64,000 bases of DNA from Tolypocladium sp. Sup5 PDA-1 (lineage: Eukaryota > Ascomycota > Sordariomycetes > Hypocreales > Ophiocordycipitaceae), in NCBI GenBank assembly GCA_000750105.3, contig JPHH03000043.1, positions 1-64,000 of the forward strand, given 5' to 3'. The translations under genes and the position numbers were made by a program. Every line of letters starts with the position of its first letter. Within the stretch, counting starts at the first letter, position 1. The notes beneath the pieces are model-generated. The model was not told the DNA's origin, made no database searches, and saw only the letters and a list, made by a program, of their open reading frames with translations. This document shows, piece after piece, positions 46,993 through 59,988 of the stretch.

Positions 46993-47631
46993 GCGCGCAC
47001 TGCGTGAGGGATGAAGTGGCTGCACGAGAGCCATCCGTATATATTGTCGGGATCGACGAGGCCATTAGGAAATGGCAGTCGTGGGATACCCCTTCAACTA
47101 CGCGTATATACTTGGAATAACGTTGCAAGCGATTTTGAATTGACTCCTTTTCTACCTGAACCTGGCTGGCCGGTAGCATTCAATTATAATGGAAGAAGGA
47201 AGGCCCATGGTTTTATCGGCACGTTAAGACATCTATGTTTGAAGATACAATGTTTGAAATATAACTCTGATCAGGTACCATATATTGGGCCGCATCTTGG
47301 CGGTTCTTATATCACGTGTGAGGAGAGCCATCGCTTAGCTATGTCTCCTCTTTCTTCTCTCAACCCCCAGTGTCGTCATGCAGATAACATTTGAACTCAC
47401 CTCCGCGGTCGTGTCTCTGCTTATAGCCATATCGGAGTTGCAGCATGGTTATATCCATGATTCCGCCTCCAAGACGGGGGTTGTCGCCTCATGGTCACAG
47501 CATGATGCCTCAACCGGAAGACGATGGCAATGCCCTCGAGAAGCAGGTTCAGCAGTTACGTGGTCTGCGCGCCGTCTCCTGGGCTCCACAGCGGCCATGA
47601 CAACTGGCCGAGATATTTCGACATCGAGTAC
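46993..47631. other. Interval downstream of the subtilisin
   Basis: It includes the subtilisin 3' region. No gene was recognised. Part of the right half (about 47,520-47,630) may be decayed sequence belonging to the response-regulator relic. Confidence 0.5.
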
Positions 47632-47970
47632 GAAGATGGAGTTCCCCTGGTCGATGACAACGTCGTCAGTCTCAAGATCTTATCATTGTGCATGAGGGAG
47701 CTCGGGCAAAGTTACCGGACAGCAACCAATGGCCAGGAGGCTGTCGGTACATTTAAGCGTGCCCCGGACCTTTCCCGGTGCATCTTTATGGACATCTCCA
47801 TGCCCATCACAGACGGGCTACAAGCTTCCCGCTTGAACCGACCTCATGAACAGCAGAGCCAGCTGCAGCCAGCCACAATCGTCGGGCTCACTGCGGAGCG
47901 TAAGCTTCGTGATGGGTGGTTTGACGCCTTACTGAGAAAGCCACAAGGGAGGCAGAGAGAAGGGCCTTGA
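47632..47970 (+). pseudogene. Response-regulator receiver (REC) domain relic of a hybrid histidine kinase
   Basis: The frame contains the start of a REC domain: LVDDNVVSLKIL (acidic pair at 47,653-47,658), TATNGQEAVGTFKRAP, and the phosphoacceptor in FMDISMPITDG (Asp at 47,791-47,793), followed by PATIVGLTA. This is very close to the receiver domain of fungal hybrid kinases. After LTA the expected ASA..Q..A..SG segment is replaced by unrelated residues, with only a RKP similar to the conserved Lys-Pro, and the frame ends at 47,970. No histidine kinase, HATPase or sensor domain precedes it. It is therefore a truncated remnant, possibly of a duplicated kinase gene. Confidence 0.72.
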
Positions 47971-49810
47971 AGAGCTCATGTCTAATAGTAGGTAACGAAG
48001 ACGGAATGCTTCTGAAGCCGACAAGACACCAGCGTACTGCAAGGACGTCTTTGTCCTCTTTTGCGACTGGTGGCCTCTACCTTAAATCCCCTCGGAGTAT
48101 CAGTCACCTATTCGGGGCGTTTCATGAAGTGTCCATTGCGGCAACTTTGACCTTCAGGGAAGGCAATGCAGAGAAGCCGATCAATGAGTTCGGACTCTCA
48201 CACATGCCCATCACCAAGGGCTCCGTGCCCGGGCCTTTCAAGATCGTTAGCCAGCCTGCCGTACTCTCTGTGGATTCGACGGAGACTGTACCTGGAGTCG
48301 CTGATTCACGATACTCCCCAAGGCGCATTCCTCAGGCGCTGCTAAGGCACTGTTCAGGTACGTCAGTGACGGCTCAGGAGCATACATGATAAAGCAGAAT
48401 TCTTGATATCGAGATTCAGATCAACTATAGATTAGGCCGTCTTCAAACCGCTGGAAGACATGTCTGGGGACATGGTGCACAGCAAAGAGGTTTTGAGAGA
48501 TACACTGCTATACAATCTACGGTCGCCCCTCGGCGCGATGGCCGAGTCCAGCCATCCGGCAACTCTTCCTGGCCGAGGGAGCCCGAGTGGACAGGAGTTG
48601 CTGTGGTGTGATGAGCGGATATGTTCTGGGAGGGAACCTCTAGTTTACCCATCTACGGAGTACAGATCTGGCTGCATAGTTCGCCACGGCAACACGTTTG
48701 CTCTAAAACACCCGTCCGGCGTAATCACCACATGATTGCACCAGAGAAGCTTTACACCAAGTCGGACTGCCAAGGTGGGATAACTGACAACATGAAGCGA
48801 AGACGAAGAGTTGAGCAACATTTATCGTGCAATATTAGGTTTCAAAGGAACTCAGTATGTCATAGAACGAAGTCTTGGAAATCACACCCCTTCCTTTCCC
48901 TTTATCTCCGCCGCAACCGCGCACACGCCAAGCACCTCCCACGCGTGCCTCCACAATCCCCAGCCGTCACCCGACCACCCGCGCCTCCCGGCACTTCCCC
49001 GAACTTCTCGAATACCTCAGGATACGCAGAAGAAGCTGATGTGGCATGAAAAAGAGAGTACGCACTGCCACGGAGCCCCGACCATACACGGCCGGTTCGT
49101 CCGCACGGGCCGGCAGTGCTGGTTGACGTGCAGCGTTTCTGCACGCACGGCAAATCCTGGGTGCGAGCCCGCTAACCTGCGGACACTTTAGTCGATTTCG
49201 GGGCAAGGCGTTTGCTTGCTTTGCTACGCACGGCGGGATGGAGATGTAATTATGCATGTGCGATAGGGATACGCGTCGACGAATTGCATGCACGTATGTC
49301 GCCATCTGGTGTCGAAACAAGGACTAACAACAGGACCTGTGCTCTCGGGACTACGTGACCTTGAACTTTCTCCCGACTGCCCACGGTCCAGTCTCTCACA
49401 TGCAAAAAGAAAAAGGAGGGCGCGATTTTAACAAAGGGCCAGAACCTGAGTATCTGTCATTTCACAACGCGACTGCTCAGCCTCGCCGCAAACCGTACCG
49501 TGACACGCCCGTGCCAGAAACGCAGTGGCAAACTCCCAGGGCTTCGCAACACCACGCACACCCTCACGCAGGACAGCCACACACATCTGCCGTATGAAAT
49601 GGCGCGCGCGGCCAATGAGCGCGCGCGACGGCAACCCGTTCGTGAGGTCTCCTGATCCTCCCGTCCACTCACAGCGTCGCATACGGGCGCGACGGTCCAT
49701 GGGCGGGCGGGCGGCCACCACTCGGCCGGCCGAGCGCGCGAGCCTTCTTTGTCCCAGCGTTTATCCTCCTCAGCCACGGTTGGCATCGCGCAGGGGAGGG
49801 AGGTGGTTGC

Positions 49811-49838
49811 GCTGCTGCTACTGCTGCTGCTGCTGATG
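49811..49838 (+). repeat. CTG trinucleotide repeat
   Basis: Nine triplets, nearly all CTG with one CTA, outside any recognised coding sequence. Confidence 0.85.
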
Positions 49839-52800
49839 AGGATGCGAGATGGATGATATGTGGTTGCGGCTGCGGTGGGCCAAATCGGGGTGGTTGCCGA
49901 ACGACTGCCCGGCCTCCACTCCAGACCTGCAATCCCCAGGCGACAGCTGGTTGATTCGCCAGTGACATACTCCGTACTTGGCGTGCCATCGCCGCTGCAA
50001 CTGCGGCGATAAAGCGCCTGGAAGCAGAGGCATTTAGTCTACAGGTTGAGAAATCTGACAGGCTACCTGTAGCTGCTCTAGCGATGAATGCCGTAAACGT
50101 CGAGGCAGTTGGGTGCGTGATGCGCCGACTAGAACCCAAGCCGCTGGTAGCGCGCCGGGCCCAAGCATCATCATGGCCTCGGATGGAGACGGAACTTGGC
50201 TGGCTGGAAGGACAATACCTGGCGGATAACGACGGCCATTATCCAGCACCGCGGCCACGGACAGCGCCACATCGTGGTGGACGGTGCCATCATGCGAAGA
50301 GGCTTTCCTCCGGCCGCTCGTGGCCCAGCCTCAAATCCAGTGTTGGGACTCGGGCCAAGACTGATCACCATTCTCGAATATAACGTTATAAGTTAGCTAC
50401 TTCCGGAAAGGGAGGCGTATGAGCTGAGACGAATAAACTACCGCCGCTGAGCGAGCAGTGATGCCTTGATGGAACCAGGAAGCCATGATAGCAGCGGGAT
50501 TGTACATCTACAAAGTTCGTGCGCCATGGTGCTCGCGTGCTGTTTGTGTTTCCGCAACACCAGGTAGCGGTACTTCGTACAAAAGAGACCAGTCAAGCCA
50601 GACGCCGTGTGGCTGCTTGCTTCCATGTCAGCCAGTCCAGGCCGCCGCTGTCAAACTACCTAGGCTCCAGCCGCAGCCTCGTCACGGAAACTATGAGCAG
50701 ATGGACGGGACGCCGTGTATCAGCAATGTATCAGAAGCTGAAGGTTCCAGCCCGCGCCTTCTCGCCCTCTTCAGGCAAGGCGCGTCGAGACTGTGGTGGG
50801 CTAAGAGGGCATGTACATGGAGTAGCTGGGAGGGTTGGTCGAGGGTTGTGAGTTGAGGAGACCAAAAATATGACGAATCACATTTGCGGTGGGCGGATTA
50901 CAACGCTTGCCGCACCACGAGCGCCTCCTCCGCACTGATAAGCGACGTTTGATCTGGGGGAGGGGATCAGAAATGAGGAGAAATGTTTCTGATCAAATTA
51001 CCGCAACCCTGGAGAGCGGCATGAAAATATGAGCAAGACATTGCTTCCTATACTCCGTATACGGACTACGCCGGAAGGAACCTATCCGCCAGGGTCTTCA
51101 GCACAGAGCAGCCGTTATCAACATGCACGGGCATGGCCCTTGGGCCGCGCCCCGAGGCCAAGAATAGAGTTGGATGATGCCGCATGGGCATTGCCTTGGC
51201 CCAAACTCTCACCTTTGTCGCCAAACTTGCTCATGGAGAAGACGTATCACCACGGGTGAGCTGCTGCCTCGCCACGATGAAGAGCCAACCAACTGCCCGA
51301 TTGCACTCAGGCAGGCGTTTGCATTCTTGCCAGCCCAGCCCAGCCCCAGCCTATGGCTCGAGCGCAGTGCGGAGCAGGTAGCGAGTGCGGGCAGGGACAC
51401 CACGGACTACGGAGTACACGATGGCCTCCGCGCGGGACCAGGACCCGATGTGAAGGTGTCGTCGCTTCCGGGATTGCGCGCGGGAGGGTCGGCCCACGCC
51501 CTCGCACCCGCGCGAGCCGTCGTGAGCGAAATGAATGACGAGGGATGAATGGTGTGGAGGCGAGCGAAGCCCAGACTGCCCCTCTGTGCAGCCATCATCG
51601 TCATGTCGTCCACTCAGTGAACACTTGCATGACGCCGGACTCGACCATCGTGAGCTACGTACATACCTGATCCGAGCAGCTCAGCTCGAGTTTTGTTGCG
51701 GCTCTCCTCGCGCAGCCCTTGCGCCGCTTCCAGCCGGGTCGCACAGACTCGCCGCGACGTGGGAGCACGGCGTTTGCTGGATTCGGGCCCATTGGCGCGG
51801 CCGCACCAGGGCTGCATGCCCGCTGCATCGTCGTGACAGCGCATTGTCGCGGCGACTCACGAGCGAGCGAGGGCAGAATGCCGGAGGGTCGCGACGATTG
51901 ATGATAAGTGGAAGCACATGGGAGCCTTGGCGCAAGTTTCTCACGAGTGCGGCCCGCTGTGGGCTTCCAAGTGGGATGATGCTAATTGCCGACGATCGCA
52001 ACCGCTTCCGGGTCGTCGGCGACGGGGCAGAATCGTGCGTGGGCGGGCGATCTTGTAGGAGCACGGGCGTTGGGCTCGTCGCAGGAACCGGCGAGCATAC
52101 CCCGGCAAACGGTTCAACACCACGAGTTGCAGGGGGCAGCCCGCGCCTCGGTGACGCTGTCCCGTGGCGATGGGCATCCAAGTCTTTGATATACGAGCAC
52201 TAAACATCCGCACTCTGTACAACCTCGAGAGGCTCTGTCGGGTACCCTCTACCGAGGGATGGAGCTCTCGGGGCGAGGCCGGGGTTCGCAGCAGCAGTAG
52301 GTAACAACAGCAGCAGGGCAGCGACCGCAATACGTGGACGATTCGCCGTCCACCTCGCTGCTGCACGGCGGCCCGAATCTCGTTCGAGTGGCCCGACAAC
52401 AGCGCGCAAGATGCGGGCCAACGGCAGACGAGGCCAGTCGCGCAAGCGAACTCACGATGCAGCACAGGGCGACCGAAACAGTTTCCCCTGCATCGTGAGA
52501 ACGGAGTCGGTCGGAGCTCGGCGGGAGCTGCGCGAGACTCTCGAGCAATGCTGCCGGCGCCAGAGCCCACTTGGGCAGCGGCAGGCTTGTCGAGAGGCAA
52601 GGGGCCATCGTGCCGTTGCCGTTGGCGTCGAGGAAGCGAACGAACCAACCGACCAACGGCAGCTATCGTGAGAATCACAGAATGACACAAGCGTCGACAG
52701 GGTCGGGACTGGCCTGCCAGTGCTCCGTGCGACGCTGCAGCGCCGACAAGGGTTGTGTCGCGTTGCGCCACTGGCGGCCGACGAGGCCAGGCCCAGACGA

Positions 52801-53647
52801 CGAATCTCTGCCTTGGACCTTGGTCGACACGGGCAGGCATGTCGATAGCCGTGGCGTCCTTGTTGGGTTCCCGTTCCCGCCGTTGTCGCCATCTCGGGAG
52901 ACGCAGGGCCGCCAACCTCCCCGTCGAGCATCGTGAGCTGACATTGCGAGTGACGATGCTTCTCTCTGATATCGTCCTCTCTCGTTTCCTTCTCTCCAGT
53001 TTCGCCGCCACATAGACCAGCAGCCAGGGAACAAACCTCTGTGCGCACGCGTTGGGCAGCGCTGCCGTCGCGGGGCTTTCCTCGTCCTGGACCTACGAGT
53101 AGTCTGCCTGGTTCCGTGGTTACCCTGCCTGGGCACGAAGACGCACCCACAGGTGTCGTGGTCACGATGCCGACCGCCTGCCGATGCGACCTGTCGCTGG
53201 CGGTGGCGGTCCGGATCGCGAGCGAATGCGGGAGTTGTGCAGCTGCATGAGCCTTCATCGAATTGGGCACGGCGGAATCCGCTTGTCTGACAAAACGCGC
53301 TTGGAACCCTTTCTGCGGGCGGGCTCGCCTCTTGCGCCAGACATCGTGAGTCTCGAGTCGGAGGTTCTCGGGCCAGCGCTGGGGTGCAGAGAGCCACGAG
53401 CGCCCCGCGATGGAATTCAGGCGGCGCGCTGAGGAATTGGTCTCCTGCATCGGACCCCGCCACTCATCATCACTGCAGACATTCAACGCAAGGAGACGGC
53501 CATGCAACGCTGACACGAGACGAAAAGAAAAGAAAGACACATGCAAATTGAAAGAGGCCGATGCACAAAGAAAGAAAAAAAATGTTGAACGCGCAACGCT
53601 GGTTCCGGTTGGATCGACCGCCGATAAGGACGATGCCGAAAAAGTAG

Positions 53648-53671
53648 TCCGTACCTACGGATAGGTACGGA
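53648..53671. repeat. Hairpin with 9-bp stem (TCCGTACCT / AGGTACGGA)
   Basis: The arms 53,648-53,656 and 53,663-53,671 are perfect inverses around a 6-base loop. It shares the CCGTAC core with other palindromic motifs in the interval. Confidence 0.8.
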
Positions 53672-54716
53672 GTGTCTCCCGCGCCTTCTTACTGGCTCCC
53701 AGCAAAAAAAGATAAGGTACCTGCAGAGGCCCCAGGCCCAACAGCTGGGACGATTGCGCCAGCACGCCCAGCACGGGGCAGCTCAGCAGCAGTGTGCCAC
53801 GGCGCCGCATCTCGCGCATGCTCGACATTGCCCTTACCCTTTCCCATTTGCCTCAGTCTTTGGCATCCGCCCGGTGGCGGGTTGGAGGGAAAGGTTTCCC
53901 CAGTAGCAGTAGACTGCTACGCCAGACGGGACGGAACACTGCAGTGGTAACCTGGAAGGCCCGCCGCAATGGCGTCCACTGCCACAGGCGTCTAGCGCCT
54001 GAACGGCCGCCGATCCAGCACCCCAGGCTCGCGCGCTAGGCCTGCAGCGTGCGACCTGCCTGCAGCTGGCCCGCAGCAACGCCAACCTCTGGCCGGGCCC
54101 CGGACTGTCGCGGCGAGCCAATAGCGCTGTGCATGCGATAAGCTCCTTGGCGCCGCAACGGGATGGACGCACCTCAGCCTGACTGATAGAGCGTGCGATA
54201 GCAGAAGAAGATGTGCGTGTGCGCCCTCTGGTACTTGCGCCGCCCGCCAGCGACAGCAAGCAACAGCGCACCCGCTGAGTGGGCGACGACCTGAGTGGCC
54301 CCCGTCCGTCCCCTGCGCCGGCCCAAGCGGGCATGCGGCCCCACTGGATCCACCCATCGCACACCACCTTGGAGGGCCTACGTCAGGCTGAGGTACATGC
54401 TGGTTGGCCCGCCGGAGCTGGGAGGCACAGTGCGCTCCTCGTATCCGTACGGCCTGACCCAGCGTCACACCACCTGCATTGGCGGCGCTGCTGGGCGAGG
54501 GCGACACTCAACCCCACCGTGCGTGCGACTGCCTGCCACCCTCTGCCAGTTCCTCCGACTCTCGCCCGCGCGCGCACACTGTCCGCTGCCCAGCAGAGGT
54601 ACCTGTGCAGGTACGTACCGGCCCTTCCCCCCCCCTGCGGCACCGCTGCACATCGCTCACTGTCGCCCGCTCTTGCTGGTGGAGCCCCCCCCAAATCCAT
54701 CATTTCCAACCAAGCC

Positions 54717-54764
54717 CACCACCACCACCAGCACCACCACCAGCACCACCACCAGCACCACCAC
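54717..54764 (+). repeat. CAC/CAG-type trinucleotide array in the kinase leader
   Basis: Runs of CAC separated by single CAG triplets make a regular 12-bp periodicity. It lies about 320-370 bp upstream of the kinase ATG. Confidence 0.85.
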
Positions 54765-55083
54765 TCCATACCACCACCTCCTCCTCCCATCCATCGCAAA
54801 TCCCAACCGACTCTCAAGAAACCACAACCACCGCTTCTCTCACCTCGCCATCTCCCTCAACTCGCCCTCTCCTCACTCCTGTCTCTTTGCTGCCCGCCTG
54901 CTTCTCTTTATCCTACGCCTCCGCTCGCTCGAATTTCGCCAATCCCGCCCTCAATCATGTTGCGATAGGTCTGCCGGTCCTGGCCGCTCTGACTCTGCCT
55001 CGAGGCCCGCATCGCGAGTCGGCAGCAACCCGCCCCAGCAGCATGTCGAGTCGAGCGTCCTCGACCCCCCGAAACACTTCGAA

Positions 55084-58000
55084 ATGGACTCCTCGCCGCA
55101 GCACCAGGAGTCGACCCAGCGGCAGCAGCAGCACCCTGCCCAGCCGCCGCTCCACGCCCATCTTCCTCCATCCACGTCGCTGCCGCTGAGGACCGCCAAC
55201 AGCACGCCCATGTCCTCGCCCGGCCTCTTCAGCCCAACGCCGTCGCCCCGGCACCTCCATGCCACTTCCATATCCGAGAGCAACACGCCGGCGCCAATAT
55301 CGGGAAGCCCATATTTGCATCCATTGCAGACGCACCGAGTTCGAGAGTACGTGACCACTGCTGCCCTTTGCCCCTCTTCACCACCACGCACGTGTTTCAC
55401 GACGGCCGGCCGTGAGCCGCGTCGAGTCCCCCCCTCCCCTCTTGCATACCTCTGTGGCATGATATCTGCGGCCGCAGCATGACTAACAGCCACTTGGCAT
55501 AGGACGCACAAGGCCCTCATCGACTCGGACAACATCACCGGCCGCAAGTCGATCAACCAGTATGAGGTCATTGAGGAGATTGGCCGCGGCATGCACGGCA
55601 AGGTCAAGCTCGCCCGCAACACCGAAACCGGCGAGAACGTGGCCATCAAGATCATCCCGCGCTTCTCCAAGAAGCGTCGGCTCGGCAGGGTGACAGCCAT
55701 GTCGCCGCAGGACAAGACCAAGAAGGAGATTGCCATCCTGAAGAAGATACGCCATCCCAACGTCGTCGCCCTCCTCGAAGTCATCGACGACCCCGAACTC
55801 AAGAAGATCTACATGGTCCTGGAGCACGTCGAGCTCGGCGAGGTCGTGTGGCGCAAAAAGGGGCTGCCTCACATATGCCAGTACGAACGGAGGCGCGTCG
55901 AGCGCGAGATGCGAGGCGATGCCCCCACGGCCGAGGAGGAACAGTATAATCAGCTGCTCGAGCGCCGCCAGGCCCTCAAGGAGCTCAAGAGGGCCCGGAT
56001 GGCGCAGAACTTTGCCGGCCCATCTGACTACTGGAGCGTCGAGCACGGCGCCGCCGACGAGGGAAGCAGCGTCGGCCACTGGTCGCGCATCTCCTCGCGT
56101 GAAGACTTTGCGGTTGCTGACGGACATCCGTCGCCGCCCGGATCGCGCCGGTCGTCCCGGGCGCCGTCTCGGTCCCTGTCCATTACGTCGACGGGCCTGC
56201 CGCCCACAGAACTCGACGAGATTGTCGATTGGGGCGAAGATATGGAGACGCCGATCCCGCAGGCCACCTCGACGACTGCCCTCGACGGAACCATGTATGG
56301 CGCCTACGTCGAAGACGGCTTCCGGGTCCGGTCGCCCAGCATGGCCGACTCCATCATCTCCCACATGTCCTCGGTCGACTACAACCCGCGCGCTCATGAT
56401 CCCTTTGCCGAGGACTTTTCCTTTGTGCCCTGCTTCACCCTGGACCAAGCGCGCTCAACCTTCCGGGACACCGTCCTGGGACTCGAATACCTTCACTACC
56501 AAGGCGTTGTGCATCGAGACATCAAGCCTGCCAACCTGCTGTGGAGCAGGGATCATCGGGTTAAGATTTCGGACTTTGGAGTTTCGTATTTTGGGCGACC
56601 TATCCGCGACGGCGAGTTGGATGAGACGGTGTCCGAGTCGGAAGCTAAGGACTTTGATGACGACCTCGAGCTCGCCAAGACCGTCGGCACGCCCGCCTTC
56701 TTCGCCCCTGAGCTTTGCTACACGGACCTCGATAAGATGGAGCAGCCCAGAGTCTCTGAGCAGATCGATGTCTGGTCTCTCGGCGTTACGCTGTACTGCC
56801 TCATCTACGCTCGCATTCCGTTCCTGGCCGAGGACGAATTCCAAATGTTCAAGAAGATTGCCACTGAAGACGTGCATATTTCTCGCAGGCGGCTCAAGCC
56901 CGTCGACCCATCCACCTCGCCAGCCGCAACCTCGCTCTACAAGCGCCAGAACGCACATCCGTATCGCGATGACAACGATCTCGAGTACGAGGAAGTCGAC
57001 AACCTCTTGTACGACCTGCTGCGCCAAATGCTTGTGAAGAACCCCGAGAAGCGAATCCGGCTGAGGGACATTAAGCGTCACCCATGGGTCGTCCAGGGCA
57101 TCGCCAACCCTGTGGGCTGGATTGATGACACCGACCCAGCAAGGCCGTCTTGCGGCAGGAAGATCCAGGTCGACGAGAAGGACATGTCGTTTGCCGTTAT
57201 TCCGCTCAACTTCCTCGAGCGGGCAAGGTCAGTCATGAAGAAGGCTGTTGGGAAGGTCATGCACCCCCTCGTGGAGCGGAGCGACAGCAAGTCTCGACGA
57301 CGAGCCACCAGCAGCGCAGCCAGTTCCGCTGGAGACAGCATGTTTAGACACACGGCGCCGCCAACGCAGTATACCAGCGATCGGCGTGGCAGCCTCCGCG
57401 TCGACGACTATTTTACCCAGGTCGGCAAGGACTCATCAGACCACCCTGCCCCAGCTTCATCAACCACTGATCTTCAGCCAGAGACGGTGGCGTACGATCC
57501 TCTCGCCACGGTTCTGCCGCCCCTAGAAAAGCCTCGGGAATCAGGGCCCGGGGAGTCTGACAATGCGAACCGGGAAACGGGATGCTCGCGGCGATTTCAA
57601 CGCCAAAACGGGCCGGCAAATCTCACCTCGAATTTTCTAAACCTGACCCCAGTGCTGTCTCATCAGGCACAATCAACCCCGGTCACACCGCATTATCACG
57701 GGCCCCGCGAGGACCGGCGCGATGGAGAGACGACTGGCCGGAAAACGCGAGGGTTGGAAGGCCAGGTTGACGAGATCTCTCGGTCGGCATCCGTGGATCG
57801 AGCGCTTTTTGTCAACGCAGACAAGCGTGCCCAAGCCCAGGTCGCTCTGAGCAATGCGGTTGCTCCTGGAAGCATGCAATGGCCGAGACACCCCAGACCG
57901 ATGCGGTCCGTCGATCTTGGGAGAGGTAGGCATGGCCACAGCAGCAACCCGTCACCGCTGTCCAGTTCTCCCAAGACTAGCATTGCCAACTACCAGCATG

Positions 58001-58914
58001 GCCAACCTCAGTCTGATCCAAACTTCAATACGCGGCAACAGGCACGGGTCGACGAGCGGCTACAGACTTCACATCGCGTTGAAATCATTTCCAATGCGAA
58101 GCAGCCAGAGCACCGTGGCCACATCTCTTTCAGCCCTGAGACCCTCGCGCCAGGCGCCGCCTCATCGTCCCCGACGAAGCTGGTATCTGAGCACGCTGAT
58201 GTAGACCCGGTGAACATCCCCTGTCCACCGTCGCCCGACGCTCAAGAGTGGCCGCAGCACACTGGAGCTCCGTCGAGGGGCGACTCCATGACGACGACCA
58301 AGTCGTGTAGCCTGGAGTCCATGGAAGGCATAGGCACCCCTCTCACAAGTCCTAGTGAGACTACGAGCCCGGTGGCCACGGACGGCCCACCAAAGAATAG
58401 GTCCCAAAACATGCTCATCTTCCAGTCGGACCCGTCCTTGCCAGCATTGCTCAGTGGCGCCAGCTCCATCTCCGCAGACATTGAGGGCGAGCTCCTATGC
58501 AGGCCTGGCGTCGTTCATCAATCGCCACGACTCGAATCATCTGACTCAATGACCCCTCCTGCATTAGCCAAGGACACGGCCGGTAGCTTCTCGATGGACC
58601 ATGTGTTTCGGAACGCACCCGCCATGGAGAGTGGCCCCCTCGCCCTGCATCTTCAGCCGCCTGGTCCTGCAAGCCCAGGACCTGTGGAATCAAAGACGCT
58701 TCACGCTGACGATGACGATGATGATGCAAGCGACGACGGTATTCTGCTCATGGTCAAGTCGCGGAAGAGGACGTCGCTGTTGGTGAAAGCGGCGCCTACT
58801 CGGCCGCCATTCGAGGCAAAACGGCGTGATACGGGCGCCAGCACGGCCAGCAACGAGACGGCGAAGAAGGTGCCCGTCCATGATGACGACGGTTGGTTCC
58901 CACCTGAAGCATGA
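55084..58914 (+). CDS. CaMKK/Sak1-like serine/threonine protein kinase
   Basis: Two exons, 55,084-55,346 and 55,503-58,914, with a 156-bp intron, give 1,224 residues. The start MDSSPQHQ is the most sensible ATG; an out-of-frame ATG about 40 bp upstream could begin a small uORF. The kinase domain runs from about 108 to 614: glycine loop GRGMHGKV (115-122), VAIK Lys137, HRDIKPANLL (Asp427), DFG (Asp445), and TPAFFAPELCY. An insertion of roughly 190 residues (about 207-400) splits the small and large lobes, as in fungal kinases that phosphorylate SNF1/AMPK (Sak1, Tos3, Ssp1 and CaMKK). The 600-residue tail is Ser/Pro-rich and low in order, with an acidic run DDDDDD near the end. It probably links nutrient or calcium signals to SNF1; the exact orthologue is not proven. 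Confidence 0.92.
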
Positions 58915-59988
58915 CGGCTCCACCACCCGACTTTGGACATTTACCACATCTCTACTCACTCAAACAACATACAAGGTCGACGAACTGAAAGAGAAACATC
59001 CAGCGAATATCTGGCCCTTTAGACGACATATCACTGTGCGACATGGGTATGTCGGTGGAAACCTGCCTCACGGCGCCATCGGATACACATACTAGACCTC
59101 CGGATCTATCGAGCCCATCACACGAATGGGCCGTCTCAGCCAGGATGCACATCGAGACTGCTTCCCTTATTTATTCTTTTGCTTTCATTTATTTGTTTCA
59201 ATAGCGACTGCTCGAGTACGCCGCCTCTCGTTGACCAAGACTTGAATGGACGTCTTGGTATGCGCTGGAATGACGACAGATGAGAGACGACGGATGATGG
59301 ATCGACGGCACAAATTGTCGAGCTGGCGTGCAATGGGTCTTTGAGGGACGAAGCACGCGCGACGTCGTGGGCAGACGAAACACGCACTCGGAGCAGCGCA
59401 TACACCTGACATTGCATGCATTGGGAGGCACAGCCCTGGATTATTTTTATCGTCCTGCAAGACGAGCGGTCAGCGGGCCGCCCTGACCGGAGCCGGGATT
59501 TAATGGGCGCTACTCGCGGCTTTGAGGCGCTGGTAATATGCCTCCCCGATCGAGGGGAGCTGGGCATCCTGCGCTCTGTCTTTTTCGTTCACCCAGTCTG
59601 CATGGTACAGCAAGGCGGAACAGCATATAGGCGATGGGATGGGATGGGTCGAATGAAGATGGGACGGATACAACTCTGGGCGGTGCACTGTTAATCATGG
59701 GATAGCGCGGTTGGGCCCGGGAGGCTGTGTCAGTATTGTGAATGAGCGTGGGATGGTAGCGATGAGATATCCGGTGGGAAATTGATTACTTGAAACACTT
59801 GGTCGTCTTGTATGTGACGACCCGACTTGTTTATAAAGGCATGAAGCCCCCAAGGGTACTATGGCGCTTCGATGGTCTAGAGCAAGGATAAGGGCCAAGA
59901 CGGGGCTATGTTTTGTATTATGTTGTACATATATCTAGGAATTGAATAGCTCTCGTCTGCTTCTATCAAGCGAAAGGTTGCCTGGATC
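58915..59988. other. Convergent intergenic region between kinase and ALG2
   Basis: It contains the 3' untranslated parts of two convergent genes. No coding sequence was recognised. A GATGG-type short repeat lies near 59,632-59,650. Confidence 0.6.

Larger units (their letters stand above)
47971..55083. other. 7.1 kb interval without a recognisable gene
   Basis: No family was recognised. Around 51,900-53,550 long overlapping minus-strand frames (up to about 360 codons) exist, but they overlap each other in different frames, are rich in Arg, Ser, Ala and Pro, and lack domain-like patterns; high GC alone can give this. The right part is the promoter and long leader of the kinase gene at 55,084. 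Recurrent short palindromic sequences with an ACTCCGTA core occur at 49,969, 51,052, 51,408 and 53,648. Non-coding RNAs cannot be excluded. Confidence 0.55.

Noticed and set aside
51941..53546. Minus-strand frames of 262, 356 and 364 codons as genes
   Set aside because: They overlap one another in different frames within GC-rich DNA, and their composition (Arg, Ser, Ala, Pro) is typical of chance frames. Kept only as part of the unexplained interval.
54295..55083. Extending the kinase N-terminus upstream along the open frame
   Set aside because: The extension would translate the CAC repeat and leader-like sequence and has no kinase-family similarity; MDSSPQHQ at 55,084 is more plausible.
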